This document shows, in pieces, positions 29,243 through 39,188 of a DNA stretch of 64,000 nt. Source of the DNA: Cyclobacterium qasimii M12-11B (lineage in GTDB: Bacteria; Bacteroidota; Bacteroidia; Cytophagales; Cyclobacteriaceae). The position numbers and the translations under genes were made by a program. Where the stretch lies: the NCBI RefSeq assembly GCF_000427295.1, contig NZ_ATNM01000172.1, forward strand, positions 23,432-87,431. The letters run 5' to 3'. Position 1 is the stretch's first letter; each line of letters begins with the position of its first letter. Below the pieces are notes generated by a model. That model made no database searches and had not been told where the DNA came from. It saw only the letters and a program-made list of their open reading frames with translations.

Positions 29243-30310
29243 ATGCAAAAATCAGCCAAGAAAAATATCATCTACAGCATTTTGTTACTGTTAGTGGTGT
29301 TTATGGTTTACCTTTATCGGCAAAACAAAGAAACTGTTGCTTCACCTATCTCTGACAACCAAAAAACGGTTTTTAGTGGTAAAACCATGGGGACTACCTA
29401 CAGGGTAGTTTACCTTGACCCAGGTGGGAGAAATTTTAAGAAAGACATTGATTCTATTCTGGTTAATTTCAACCAGGCGCTTTCGACCTATATTTCAGAT
29501 TCAGAATTAAGTAGGTTAAACAAATACGATTCATTGGTTTTTGAATCCGAGTATTTTTATCCTGTGCTGAAAACCAGTAAAGAAGTTTTCACCCTTACTA
29601 ACGGGGCTTTTGATCCCACCATTGGTCCTTTGGTCAATGCTTGGGGCTTTGGGCCTGATGGTCCTTCATTGCAAGACAGCCTTGGGGTTAAACAATTGTT
29701 GGAGCGCGTAGGGTTTGAGAACATTGTTTTTGATGAAAAAGGAGTCAGAAAGTCCGAAACGGATGTTTACCTGGATTTTAGTGCCATTGCCAAAGGATAC
29801 GGGGTAGATGTCGTTGCTCAGTTTTTAAATGAGCAAGGCATTCAAAATTATCTTGTGGAGATTGGTGGTGAATTAAAAGGGAATGGTGTAAATGAGAAAG
29901 GTGAGCTTTGGAAAGTGGGAGTGTCGCAACCAGGTGAAGAAGGACTAGCCAATGAAATTTACAGTATAGTTGCTCTTGAAAATAAAGGCTTAGCTACTTC
30001 TGGTAATTACCGCAACTTTTATATTAAAGACAGTGTAAAATATTCGCATACCATCAGTCCATTTACTGGTTATCCTGTAGTACATCGTTTGTTGAGTGCT
30101 ACGGTGGTAGCAGAAAACTGTATACTAGCTGATGCCTATGCTACCGCCTTTATGGTATTGGGAATGGAACAGGCTAAGGAAATCCAAAAATCGGTGGAAG
30201 GTATAGAGATCTTTCTTATATTTAATGATGATCAAGGTCAAATTCAATCCTATGTCAGTGATGGTCTCGCTCCATTTTTGACTTCTGTTGCTGCCGAAGA
30301 ACCCAAATAA
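29243..30310 (+). CDS. apbE: FAD:protein FMN transferase ApbE
   Basis: 355 residues. One N-terminal membrane span/lipoprotein-like anchor (ILLLVVFMVYLY) then the ApbE fold: GKTMGTTYRV, FDPTIGPLVNAWGFG, DFSAIAKGYGVD, the GGELKGNG loop, HTISPFTGYPV and the Mg-binding CILADAYATAFMVLG. The enzyme attaches FMN to Thr/Ser of respiratory proteins such as NqrB/C or Rnf subunits in the periplasm. No target gene adjoins, though the Fe-S membrane pair at 46.6-48.8 kb is in the window. A ZIP transporter starts 12 bp downstream, so the two are likely co-transcribed. Confidence 0.95.
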   Translation: MQKSAKKNIIYSILLLLVVFMVYLYRQNKETVASPISDNQKTVFSGKTMGTTYRVVYLDPGGRNFKKDIDSILVNFNQALSTYISDSELSRLNKYDSLVFESEYFYPVLKTSKEVFTLTNGAFDPTIGPLVNAWGFGPDGPSLQDSLGVKQLLERVGFENIVFDEKGVRKSETDVYLDFSAIAKGYGVDVVAQFLNEQGIQNYLVEIGGELKGNGVNEKGELWKVGVSQPGEEGLANEIYSIVALENKGLATSGNYRNFYIKDSVKYSHTISPFTGYPVVHRLLSATVVAENCILADAYATAFMVLGMEQAKEIQKSVEGIEIFLIFNDDQGQIQSYVSDGLAPFLTSVAAEEPK

Positions 30311-30322
30311 CCCTACCTATAT

Positions 30323-31057
30323 ATGTTGTCTATTCTTTTACTGTTTTTTGCTGCCTTGGGTGCAGGATTGCTTGCCATAATGGTACCAGGATGGAATGAG
30401 AAAAGTTTCAAACTGGCGCTAATATTTGCTGGGGCTTACCTCTTTGCAATTACGATACTGCATATTTTTCCTGAACTATTTGCCAATAAAGAATCGGCTT
30501 ACTTTATGGGCTTGTATATTTTACTTGGATTCTTATTGCAGCAGGTATTGGATTTTATGTCTTCTGGAATTGAGCACGGACATATTCATGACCACTCTGG
30601 GCATAGTGCAGGAAACACTGTTTGGACCTTAATGATTGGTTTGTTTTTACATGCTTTTTTAGAGGGGACCTTGCTTTCAAAGCAGCCCATGCTCACTGGG
30701 CATCACCATGGAAGTGAAACCTTACTAATGGGGATGATCATGCATAAAATGCCTGAGGCCTTTGCATTGGCTGCGGTATTGTTGACTCGTTTAAATAAAA
30801 CCAGTACCGTTCTATTGTTGGTTTTATTTGCACTCGCATCCCCACTGGGAATGCTTTCTACTGATTTTCTTTTTGACCGGTCCCTGATAGGAAGGGGAAC
30901 GCTTGATATTTTATTTGGCTTGGTAGCAGGAGGGTTTTTGCATATATCCACAATCATCTTTTTTGAAAGTTCACCACAACATCACTTTCAATTGCATAAA
31001 TTGCTGATTATTCTTTTGGCATCCGTTTTGGCCATATTGACGGAGTTTATCATTTAA
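30323..31057 (+). CDS. ZIP-family divalent metal transporter
   Basis: 244 residues with about eight membrane helices. The pattern is ZIP-like: a His-rich cytoplasmic loop between helices 3 and 4 (EHGHIHDHSGHS), and conserved metal-site helices with HAFLEGTLL and HKMPEAFALA (paired His/Glu). These transport Zn, Fe or Mn into the cytoplasm. ApbE precedes it closely, which is compatible with metal/redox homeostasis but gives no specificity. Convergent with the phosphoesterase with a 3 bp gap. Confidence 0.9.
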   Translation: MLSILLLFFAALGAGLLAIMVPGWNEKSFKLALIFAGAYLFAITILHIFPELFANKESAYFMGLYILLGFLLQQVLDFMSSGIEHGHIHDHSGHSAGNTVWTLMIGLFLHAFLEGTLLSKQPMLTGHHHGSETLLMGMIMHKMPEAFALAAVLLTRLNKTSTVLLLVLFALASPLGMLSTDFLFDRSLIGRGTLDILFGLVAGGFLHISTIIFFESSPQHHFQLHKLLIILLASVLAILTEFII

Positions 31058-31060
31058 ACT

Positions 31061-32644
31061 TTACCTAATTCTGAAAACCCTTTTTCCAATATCTTCTTGG
31101 CCAAACATATCCTTTGAATGTACCTCCAGGTGATAGGTTCCTGGAAGAAGATTAGATGGCATCTTTGCTGCCCAGATGTGTGTAGACCTGCGAGCAGGAT
31201 CCATCTTCCAGCCCAATGCCTCCTCAGTGTTTTTCCCATTAGAAAGTTTGAGGTCAAGAAATGGACTCAGACTGTGCATCCATTGATTTAAAGGGTCAAC
31301 TTGTGGTGCGTATTCCATAGGTATCCATTCGGAAAATCCGCTTATTCTCATTTTAACAATAGACCGCTCTGACCCTGCAAAGACATTAACCAAAACTTGT
31401 GTGTTAAGTAAACTATCGGCCAATATATCGTCTTGAAGATGAATATTCATCTGGTAATTAGCAGGTCTTCTGGCTGCTTTAAAACGAATGGAGTAGTCGC
31501 TTTTGTCAAAATTTACAATACTGTAACCATTGGGTGCTCCATCATTCATGGTGGCGTGTGGGATCCCAGTTTCGTCTTTCAGGCCTACCCACCAACTGCC
31601 ACTTACAGTGGCATTGATAAAGTGATGGTGTGGGCTATCTCCATTCCATCCATTCTCCTGATTCAAGAAAACATGGTTTAATGTGTGGGTATGGCCCGAA
31701 AATGAAAGGGTATAGGGCCTGTGCTCTATTAGCCTGAAGAGCGACTCTCTACCTATTGTTCGGGTGATAGGGGCATGTTGTAAAATGACCACTCTTTTAT
31801 CAATAGGCAGTCCTTTTAAATAATTACTAACGAAACTTAACTGCTGCTCTGTGTAAGAAGAAACGTATTTTCCGTTGGGTTCATAATGAATATCTCTTAT
31901 CACAATAAAAGAAACCTGTGCATATTCAAATGCATAAGTGCTGGGACCAAAAAAACGCTTAAAGGTATCATCTCTCTGTTGGTCATTGGTTAGATCTCTA
32001 TTATGGTCATGGTTTCCAAATACATAAAACCAAGGAATACCTATTTGGGCTGTACTTTCACTAATCTCCTTAAACAGGGCAGGGTCATCCGCCACAATAT
32101 CTCCCAAGGTAATGCCAAAAGCTGCCTCAGATCCGATACATTCCTCGATGATGTCATGGCTAATATAATTCACCTCTTTAATTCCTCTTGCCTGGGTATC
32201 TGCGAACAATAACATGCTGAATTTGTCAGGTTCATCTTGTTTATAAAGAGGGAAGTTAATGTAAGAAGGCAGTGGTCCGGAAGGAGGTATCCCGGGAATA
32301 TTTAAGGTTGGAGAACCTTCCGGGTAATGCAAATAATAATATTGAGGTAGGTGATATTCACTTAAGCCCGTTTTATATCCTGAGGGCTTAATTACGAAAA
32401 TGGCATTTTCTACTATTAATGGTAGCTCCCAATAACCATCGTCATTGGTGAAAACTACTTGCTCGCCATTAGACACCTTGATTTTGGCTAATCCTTTTTC
32501 GGAATTGTCCATTATCCCATTTGCATTGTCATCAAGAAAAACGTAACCCTGAGCAGGTTCCTGAAAGCAAATTGCTTGGGTGCTGTTGAAATATAAACTC
32601 GAAATAAGTAATAACGTGATTGTAATAAAAGTTGATTTTCCCAC
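31061..32644 (-). CDS. Secreted calcineurin-like metallophosphoesterase with N- and C-terminal beta domains
   Basis: 527 residues with a signal peptide. An N-terminal SdrD/B-like beta domain (GYVFLDDNANGIMDNSEKG) precedes the phosphoesterase core with all metal motifs: FADTQ (D), LGDIV (GD), FGNHDHN (GNHD), LQHAPI (H) and FSGHTHTL (GHxH). A C-terminal domain of about 170 residues completes the metallophosphatase N/C arrangement. It acts outside the inner membrane on phosphoesters of unknown nature. The gene is followed by no partner. Confidence 0.9.
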   Translation of the reverse strand: MGKSTFITITLLLISSLYFNSTQAICFQEPAQGYVFLDDNANGIMDNSEKGLAKIKVSNGEQVVFTNDDGYWELPLIVENAIFVIKPSGYKTGLSEYHLPQYYYLHYPEGSPTLNIPGIPPSGPLPSYINFPLYKQDEPDKFSMLLFADTQARGIKEVNYISHDIIEECIGSEAAFGITLGDIVADDPALFKEISESTAQIGIPWFYVFGNHDHNRDLTNDQQRDDTFKRFFGPSTYAFEYAQVSFIVIRDIHYEPNGKYVSSYTEQQLSFVSNYLKGLPIDKRVVILQHAPITRTIGRESLFRLIEHRPYTLSFSGHTHTLNHVFLNQENGWNGDSPHHHFINATVSGSWWVGLKDETGIPHATMNDGAPNGYSIVNFDKSDYSIRFKAARRPANYQMNIHLQDDILADSLLNTQVLVNVFAGSERSIVKMRISGFSEWIPMEYAPQVDPLNQWMHSLSPFLDLKLSNGKNTEEALGWKMDPARRSTHIWAAKMPSNLLPGTYHLEVHSKDMFGQEDIGKRVFRIR

Positions 32645-33320
32645 CTTAATTTCTAATTATTATTTGACAGTAATACCAAATATTTAGACTTAAGGCTATT
32701 TTTTTAATCAGATAAACTCAGGTTTCGTTTTTAGATAATCGGTTTGAATTTCACGAAAATTAAGATGGAGCTCAGGGTGGCTTTATTATTTGAGTTTTAC
32801 TGAAAAAAAAATGCCAGGGTTTTATTTATCATAAAACCCTGGACAAACCCTACATTAAAAAATAACCAACTTCCGCTACGGTGTCCAACTTCACTTCTCT
32901 CCTCACACCGTTTTCATATTTTCTATATGTTAAATGTACTAAAGAATAATGTGCAATACCAATTAATATAAAAGTATATAGCAATAAAAGTTTACAAAGA
33001 TTTTTTAATTGTATAAAATACAATAATATAAGTGTTAAAATCGGCTAAATACAGTTATTTGTATTTTGCGCTTATAAAAACCCAGTTTATTTGTGGTTAA
33101 TGGTTGAAAAAAATCAATTTAAGTAGTTGAAATTAAGCTAATTGCAAATTATTCGGGCTAATTACATTAATTTTTTTAAAAAATGCTGATAAATTAATCC
33201 TTGTTTACTAAAATCAATTGAAATCGAATAGGTTATAAAATCTTCTCTTAAGCGTTAAATATTTTATGAAAAAAACCTTATATACTATATCCATAGTCCA
33301 TCATTAATGGCCAATTTGAT
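32645..33320. other. 676 bp gene-poor region with a strong minus-strand terminator
   Basis: A+T-rich, lying between two minus-strand genes. It holds a strong terminator at its left end (32802-32842), placed 480 bp beyond the stop of the GT39 gene. A minus-strand frame without ATG (stop near 32865) could encode about 45 residues ending in LDTVAEVGYFLM, with a hydrophobic start; only TTG starts are available. No known RNA gene is recognised. Confidence 0.5.
32802..32842 (-). terminator. Rho-independent terminator, minus strand
   Basis: CCAGGGTTTTAT (32814-32825) pairs perfectly with ATAAAACCCTGG (32831-32842), 12 bp around a 5-base loop. On the minus strand the stem is followed by a run of T. 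It may end the GT39 transcript or a small transcript made within the region. Confidence 0.85.
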
Positions 33321-34871
33321 TTAGTAAGTAGAGAGTAAAGCAGGTTTGTATTCCATTAAATTAGACCACACTTGAATTCTTACATCCCGCTTAGGGATAT
33401 CATGAAATTTTGAAACAAAAGTCTCTTCATAGATCAATGATTGAAAGATGGCTTTATTTTCCATCGTATTGTAGTTCCAGCTAACAAAAACCCCTGTGTT
33501 TTGATGCCCTAAAAATTGCTCCATTCCACTCCAGAAATTGAACTGATTTTTTCTGGACCCCATATTCAAAACGTAGGTTTGTGGGTTTCCCGATAGATAA
33601 AAGGAGAGTTCTGAAGCGGTATGGTAGGAGTCAGAAAAAAAGAATTCATCGCTAATACCAAGGCTGTCTTTCAGATAATCAATTCTTTTTGCCAACTGTT
33701 CATGTCCTAGCAATCTTTTGACAATCATTTGCTCTCTTTTCCGTACTGTCTCACTTGACTTAATCCCAGTATAATCTGGTAAAATGAAAATGATGGGTAG
33801 CGCAATACTTAAATAAATCCCACCATAGCTGATGGTTTTCCAAAGCCTGCTTTGCGCCACCATCCAACGTGCCAATGCAATTGCAAATCCCGTGTAGGCA
33901 AAAGCGGGCCAATTTACCATTGCCTCCTTAAAGAAACTTAAACAGCCGAAAAAGAGAAAAGCAATAATCCCCGGAAGAATAAGATAAACCAAAGCAGCAC
34001 TTTTGTTTTTATAGACATGCAGGAATGTAGCCAACCATGCAGGGACCAGGAACAAGGAAACAATTGCCAATTGCCCTTTTAAATATTCAAAAAAACTTTT
34101 GCTGGTAGTAGTAATTGAAAATGACTTGGAACTGACCCCTTCAGCACCGGTTAGGGCCAATAAATGCCTCAAGGTTTCAAAATCATTTTGCCAGTTCCAA
34201 ATAAATGCGGGAACGAAACCCAAAGCACTTATGAGAACAAACATCAAAAAATTTGCTTGATGCGTTTTCCATTTTTTGGTGTACAGTAAGTACAAAAGTA
34301 GTACAGGGAATATGAGTAGCATCACATACTTCGTCATGAGTCCAAAAACTGTAGCAATACCTGCATATACCCACCAAAAACTTTTCTCTTCCTTAATTCC
34401 CCTATAAGCAAGATATATACTTAAAATCCAAAAAAAGGAGAGAGAGGAATCTGTAGTATGAAATGTTGTGGCTAACCACCAAGAAGGCATGGACTGTAAG
34501 ACTAATGCAGACCAGAAGCCTATTTTTCGGGAGTATAGATAAGTGCCAAATAAATAGGTGACCCATGCCATTCCTATCCCACAAAGTATTGCATTGATAC
34601 GAATGGCGATCTCTGTATTGCCGATCAAAGAAGTGCTTAAAAAATTCAGAACCGCTACTAAGGCTGGTTTAGAATAATAATGCCATGCTAAATGCTGTGA
34701 CCATACCCAGTATTGAGCTTCCTCAGTAAACAAGTTAATTTCTGGCCGCAGGGTAAACAGTATTTTGGGTACCGCAAGTGCGAGTGTCACCAGGTAAAAA
34801 TAGACAGTATATTTTTTTGGTTGGAAACCATAAAAAATGGATCTTGATACACATGCTTTTACAAAACACAT
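33321..34871 (-). CDS. GT39/ArnT-like polytopic glycosyltransferase
   Basis: 516 residues with about 11-12 membrane helices. The first periplasmic loop holds the EAQYWVWSQ motif (family Asp/Glu catalytic site position) and HYYSKPALVAVL, typical of dolichyl-phosphate-mannose/ArnT-like GT39 enzymes of Bacteroidota. It transfers a sugar from a polyprenyl-phosphate donor to an acceptor outside the inner membrane. Acceptor unknown. A soluble C-terminal domain of about 130 residues follows the last helix. Confidence 0.85.
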   Translation of the reverse strand: MCFVKACVSRSIFYGFQPKKYTVYFYLVTLALAVPKILFTLRPEINLFTEEAQYWVWSQHLAWHYYSKPALVAVLNFLSTSLIGNTEIAIRINAILCGIGMAWVTYLFGTYLYSRKIGFWSALVLQSMPSWWLATTFHTTDSSLSFFWILSIYLAYRGIKEEKSFWWVYAGIATVFGLMTKYVMLLIFPVLLLYLLYTKKWKTHQANFLMFVLISALGFVPAFIWNWQNDFETLRHLLALTGAEGVSSKSFSITTTSKSFFEYLKGQLAIVSLFLVPAWLATFLHVYKNKSAALVYLILPGIIAFLFFGCLSFFKEAMVNWPAFAYTGFAIALARWMVAQSRLWKTISYGGIYLSIALPIIFILPDYTGIKSSETVRKREQMIVKRLLGHEQLAKRIDYLKDSLGISDEFFFSDSYHTASELSFYLSGNPQTYVLNMGSRKNQFNFWSGMEQFLGHQNTGVFVSWNYNTMENKAIFQSLIYEETFVSKFHDIPKRDVRIQVWSNLMEYKPALLSTY

Positions 34872-35028
34872 TATAATTTAACCCTATTTATTTAATGTTC
34901 AATGGGTTATTTTGTTTTGTAGTGCAAAATCAAGGGTCCTGGCTATCTCTACATTTCTTCAAGTTAGCAAATTCCTTGCTGGTATTATGAGGTTATTTAT
35001 TGGAGATTTAATTTGTTTCTAGTAAGTA

Positions 35029-37449
35029 TCAAGGCTTTGGAATAATCCATATTTCTGCGACCTGAGCACCTCTTTCGCCTTCTCCGCAAGTCCATTGGAG
35101 AACCAATTTACCATCTGAGTAGGTACTTGCGGGAAGTTCAAATTCATACAAAGGCTTTACTCCGGTTCTAATGAAATCATGGATGATGTGGCCATCGTCA
35201 GTGGTTAATTTCATATTAGCCCTAAATCTTCCAGTATAAGCGATCTTTATTGTGTAAGAGACTTCTGGGTTAAGCTGGTCATAATTGATGATCAGGGGCG
35301 TGTCATAAAGGGTCGTTACTTGATTCATCCAGGCCAGTGGGGTAGCAGTCCCTCCGAAACCTACTGCTTGGATTTCATGAACCCATTCTTCGCCTCTCAA
35401 TCCTACACCGAAACTAGCCCTAGGACCATATAGACCTCCTGGATCTTGACTCCATTCTTTTGGCTTTAAGACCCTATCCCAACTTTTCCCTTGCCCGAAA
35501 TTGTCATAAAAACCTCTTGGTCCAGGATTGGTACGGTTAAGCAATTGCGCTATTTTTTCTAGTCTTTGCTTCTCATCGGTGTCTTTCTTGATTTCATTAA
35601 GATTGGCCAAAAGCCATGGCGCATCATTGAGTACCACATCAAGGTTGTCTATGAAATTACCTCTGCCGGATGCGGCCCCATGAGGCGTTACAGTGAGTTG
35701 GGCGCCAATACTATTGAACAGTGCATCGGCCAATTCCAGACACCTTTGTTTTAACTGAGCAATATAGGGATCTGCCATTTGTTCATTCAATAGGGCAATG
35801 GCCTTATTTATACTGTTCAGGCTTCCTTCTGTTTCGGCTCTTTGAAGTACATTTTGCGCTTTTTGTTCTTGTTGGGTTTCAAAAAGCAGTTTTTGCTGAA
35901 TGTAAGCATCGAAATAAGCTCGGATCAAGCCCATCTGAAACCTGAAATTCTTCATTAACTTGGCATCAGCCCTTTTTTCCATGTCCTGCCACTGTGCCAG
36001 CGTTTGCTGAATACCAGTATTAGTGAGCAGTGGCCCCTGAAGGTTTTTCTCCTCTGCTAAAAAACCATTAGCTGCCGCATCTACCCAATCCGGCCCAAAG
36101 AAAAATCGTGCATAGTCTCTAAGCGTTTCGGTCACTTCTGTTTCAGGATTCCATTCCTGGTCGGTCCATATAAATTTGTTCACATCGTCATTGGTGCCTT
36201 CAGAATAGCTCAAGCTTCCATTGGCATATTGGGCCAGAGAATTGTGAATGATTTTTTGATCCATTGGACGGGGATTAATGGATTCTCTTCCCAAGGTCAT
36301 CGCCATGGCCAAATCCCATTCTGGGATAGGGTATTGAGAGCTCAGGTTATGGGTGATGTCTGGATACCTGCGTATAGGGATTGAAGCATCAGTTAATTGT
36401 CTTAATTCTGGTAAAGGTATTTTAACCCAAGGCCCGAAAACAACGCCTCCAAACCAATCATACTTTTGGTTGACGTGATAAAAGAAACGATCAAACCAGG
36501 CCTTTGTAGGCCTAAACACCTGAGGGGAAATCCATATTTTGGCGCTCGGGTGAAATCTATGAAGTTTGGTTGCCACTTCTTCAAGCCAATGAAACAATAC
36601 GTCCGGTTCAAGGTCTCCGGGGTCTCCTCCGGGAACAAAAAGATGGTCCAACCTTGGAATGGAAGCAAATACATCTTTGCGTTGTGTTAGTTCTATGATT
36701 CTGGTTTGTGGGTCTTCATAGTCTTTGGCCATATTGGGAAACCACATCCAGACATCCAGATCCAACTCATCCGCAATACGCGATTGCTCTCCGATCATGT
36801 CTATTGCTGGAATAGTCATATGAGGTGAGGTAAAATCATCGTCCGTTCGCGGAGGCATGATTTCTATGCTATTGGCTCCGAAAAGTGCCAATTCTCTTAT
36901 GTATTGGTCAAACTGATCTACTGTAAAAGCATCATAAGCATTGGTTTTGGGACGGTAACCAAGTTGATGGCCTCTAATTGCAGATTTTGGTGAAGTTGAT
37001 TTTTCTATGGCCTTGGTCAATAAAAGCTGGGTGGGTGACCAATTCATTTTTCTAAGTAGGTGCCCAATTCCAAACAATAGCCCTTTGTCATCTTGGCCTA
37101 TAACTATGGCCCTTGGTTGGGGTGATGAGTTATCAATAATGACGTTGAACCCTTCCTCTGGCATTGATGCGACCTCTTGAAGAATTTTCTTCCATTGCCT
37201 TGGAAGACTTGGGATATCCCCGAATTGAGTTAATAGGATAGAGGGCTGTTTGATTTTCGTACTATTCTGTATAGGGAATGGCTTATCTATCCGCTTTGTC
37301 AGCTCCTCGTGCAATACGTTGGCGTATTTTTGCAGCCGCTCACTATTGCCGTGAGGGACGATTATGGCATTTGAAAAATCCAGGTCTTGGCCATAAGAAA
37401 TACCATGTATTAAAAAGAAAAAAGCAATTAAAAGGGATCGTAGTAGCAT
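35029..37449 (-). CDS. Large secreted glycoside-hydrolase-like protein
   Basis: 806 residues, signal peptide cleaved near ISYGQ. Residues about 25-140 look like the GH20b/GH67-N type accessory domain (VIIDNSSPQPRAIVIGQDDKGLLFGIGHLL). A TIM-barrel region follows with RGHQLGYRPKTNAYD, GANSIEIMPPRTDDD and FVPGGDPGDLEPD, where acidic residues could be catalytic. The last third includes helices and a C-terminal beta sandwich. I cannot assign a CAZy family; alpha-glucuronidase-like GH115/GH67 relatives or an N-acetylglucosaminidase fold are possible. No SusC/D neighbours. Confidence 0.65.
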   Translation of the reverse strand: MLLRSLLIAFFFLIHGISYGQDLDFSNAIIVPHGNSERLQKYANVLHEELTKRIDKPFPIQNSTKIKQPSILLTQFGDIPSLPRQWKKILQEVASMPEEGFNVIIDNSSPQPRAIVIGQDDKGLLFGIGHLLRKMNWSPTQLLLTKAIEKSTSPKSAIRGHQLGYRPKTNAYDAFTVDQFDQYIRELALFGANSIEIMPPRTDDDFTSPHMTIPAIDMIGEQSRIADELDLDVWMWFPNMAKDYEDPQTRIIELTQRKDVFASIPRLDHLFVPGGDPGDLEPDVLFHWLEEVATKLHRFHPSAKIWISPQVFRPTKAWFDRFFYHVNQKYDWFGGVVFGPWVKIPLPELRQLTDASIPIRRYPDITHNLSSQYPIPEWDLAMAMTLGRESINPRPMDQKIIHNSLAQYANGSLSYSEGTNDDVNKFIWTDQEWNPETEVTETLRDYARFFFGPDWVDAAANGFLAEEKNLQGPLLTNTGIQQTLAQWQDMEKRADAKLMKNFRFQMGLIRAYFDAYIQQKLLFETQQEQKAQNVLQRAETEGSLNSINKAIALLNEQMADPYIAQLKQRCLELADALFNSIGAQLTVTPHGAASGRGNFIDNLDVVLNDAPWLLANLNEIKKDTDEKQRLEKIAQLLNRTNPGPRGFYDNFGQGKSWDRVLKPKEWSQDPGGLYGPRASFGVGLRGEEWVHEIQAVGFGGTATPLAWMNQVTTLYDTPLIINYDQLNPEVSYTIKIAYTGRFRANMKLTTDDGHIIHDFIRTGVKPLYEFELPASTYSDGKLVLQWTCGEGERGAQVAEIWIIPKP

Positions 37450-37497
37450 CGTATTTTTGGGTTATCGTTAAATATACCATTGTGCCACCCAATTAGG

Positions 37498-38118
37498 CTA
37501 TTTTGACTGCAAGTCTCGTCGCCTTACTTCATAATTCTTTATTGGATTGTGCATACTGACTTTTAGCATTTTTCCATCTTGATAATAATATTTATTTTGA
37601 TCCCCTTCTATATGGGTGGTGTATACGCCTTCACCATGAACCCTTATTTCTGAAAATTTCCCCAGGTTTTCAGCAATCATTACACTAACTCCCTGCGGTT
37701 CTTCGAAAAATAGGCGGACAGCACTATGATAGATAGGCTCAGCGATCGTGCCTGAATTTTCATATTTATACCCATTTGCATCAATTTTATACTGATCACC
37801 TTCTAACCAAATTTTTGAGATAAAGTCACCCCTATTGGTTTTTGAACTTACTATCGAATTAATGAAAACGCCATTATGGTATTTTACCTCTGTATGGTAA
37901 TCCACGTTTATGGTTCCGAACAGCCAAAAACTAACATTGCTTTTAAGTAAATAGATGGTTGTGTCACCCTTAACAACTTTGTTGGCTTTCATCTCGCCTA
38001 TGGTGAACCCCGCCAATGTGATGTCAAAATCTATTTTATCTTGAGCCTTCAATGAAGGGGTAGAAAAAAAGATTAGAATACTGAGACAGAAGGTTATATA
38101 AGTTCCTTTAATTGGCAT
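37498..38118 (-). CDS. Secreted DUF6134-type protein
   Basis: 206 residues with a signal peptide (cleaved near LKAQD), then a beta-rich mature part beginning DFDITLAGFTIGEMKANKV, the pattern of the DUF6134/DUF3108-like group of lipocalin-like secreted proteins. No catalytic motif. Function unknown. It lies 48 bp upstream of the large glycosidase-like gene on the same strand and 92 bp after the hydrolase stop. Confidence 0.65.
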   Translation of the reverse strand: MPIKGTYITFCLSILIFFSTPSLKAQDKIDFDITLAGFTIGEMKANKVVKGDTTIYLLKSNVSFWLFGTINVDYHTEVKYHNGVFINSIVSSKTNRGDFISKIWLEGDQYKIDANGYKYENSGTIAEPIYHSAVRLFFEEPQGVSVMIAENLGKFSEIRVHGEGVYTTHIEGDQNKYYYQDGKMLKVSMHNPIKNYEVRRRDLQSK

Positions 38119-38210
38119 TTGCTATAGGGTTAATATACTTGGCAGATAGAAAGGTATAAAAAAGAGTTGTTTTGGTCAAATTCCAAAAAAAATGGTCGTG
38201 CCAAATGATG

Positions 38211-38987
38211 CTAAATGGTCGTTAAAAACCTCAAGGAAATTCTATTGAAAGCTTCTGGATTTTCTACATTAACTACATGACCGCATTCAGGGACTACCTC
38301 AAGCTTTGCGGATTGGTGGGTTTTAACCAGTTTGGTGATAGTAGGTAAAAACATGTAATCTTCCTCACCCATCAAGTAGAGGGTAGGGATATTGGTTTCT
38401 TTTATTCTGAAAAAGTCAAGTAGTGGATTGACCCTTGAGGCAAGACTAAACCAGCGAATAAATTCTTTTTGGTACAATTTTTTGGCCTCCTTTACGAATA
38501 GAAACCGAGAGGCCTTGTGGTTTTTTCTGGGCATTATTATAAATGCAAAAAGCTTGTAAAGCAGAATGTATGGAATAACCGATTTCAACAAAATGCCCAT
38601 GCGCATCAGTACTTGTCCCCGAACATTTAGCTTCATAATGGCGCCAGCTAAAATCATGCTGGATACCCGTTCAGGATATCGCTCTGTTATCTCACGAATG
38701 ATGATTGTGCCTAAAGAAATACCAATAAAATGAGATTCCTTGATCTTCAAATGATTTAAGACCTCCATTACTTCATCTGAAATAACAGGAAAAGTATAAT
38801 TTTTTAATTTCTCGTAAACCTTGTCTTTCGATTTACCATGACCCCGCAAATCCACCAACAAGACATTAAAGGACTTCTTGAAATCCCGGATCTGCTTAAA
38901 CCAAATAGCACTACTTCCTCCTGCACCATGTACAAAAGTGACCCAAGGGGCATCTGTCTTTAAAATATAAGTGGTGTAATGGAGCAT
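38211..38987 (-). CDS. Alpha/beta-hydrolase
   Basis: 258 residues. Canonical alpha/beta-hydrolase motifs: oxyanion HGAGGSS (20-26), GHGKS, the nucleophile elbow IGISLGT (S91), an acid near LMGEEDYMF and the terminal histidine in CGHVVN. No signal peptide. Likely a cytosolic esterase/lipase-type enzyme; substrate unknown. Confidence 0.85.
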   Translation of the reverse strand: MLHYTTYILKTDAPWVTFVHGAGGSSAIWFKQIRDFKKSFNVLLVDLRGHGKSKDKVYEKLKNYTFPVISDEVMEVLNHLKIKESHFIGISLGTIIIREITERYPERVSSMILAGAIMKLNVRGQVLMRMGILLKSVIPYILLYKLFAFIIMPRKNHKASRFLFVKEAKKLYQKEFIRWFSLASRVNPLLDFFRIKETNIPTLYLMGEEDYMFLPTITKLVKTHQSAKLEVVPECGHVVNVENPEAFNRISLRFLTTI

Positions 38988-39112
38988 GAGTTAATATAAC
39001 ACGGGTTTGTCCTATATGGTTTAAACCTTGTTGATTTTCATTAATAATGTTAGCTGTAATTGCTTTGTCTTGACGGAAAACCTTTCCTTTTCAATCAGCT
39101 GGGGTTTTTAAA

Positions 39113-39150
39113 TTTAAGCCTGTTCCTTGATAAATGGGAACAGGCTTAAA
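39113..39150 (-). terminator. Terminator-like hairpin after the SGNH gene
   Basis: TTTAAGCCTGTTCC (39113-39126) pairs with GGAACAGGCTTAAA (39137-39150), a perfect 14-bp stem. The T-run after it on the minus strand is weak, so termination efficiency is uncertain. Confidence 0.6.
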
Positions 39151-39188
39151 GGGATTGTGCCGATATACCCGGGCTGGAAAATTTGGCT

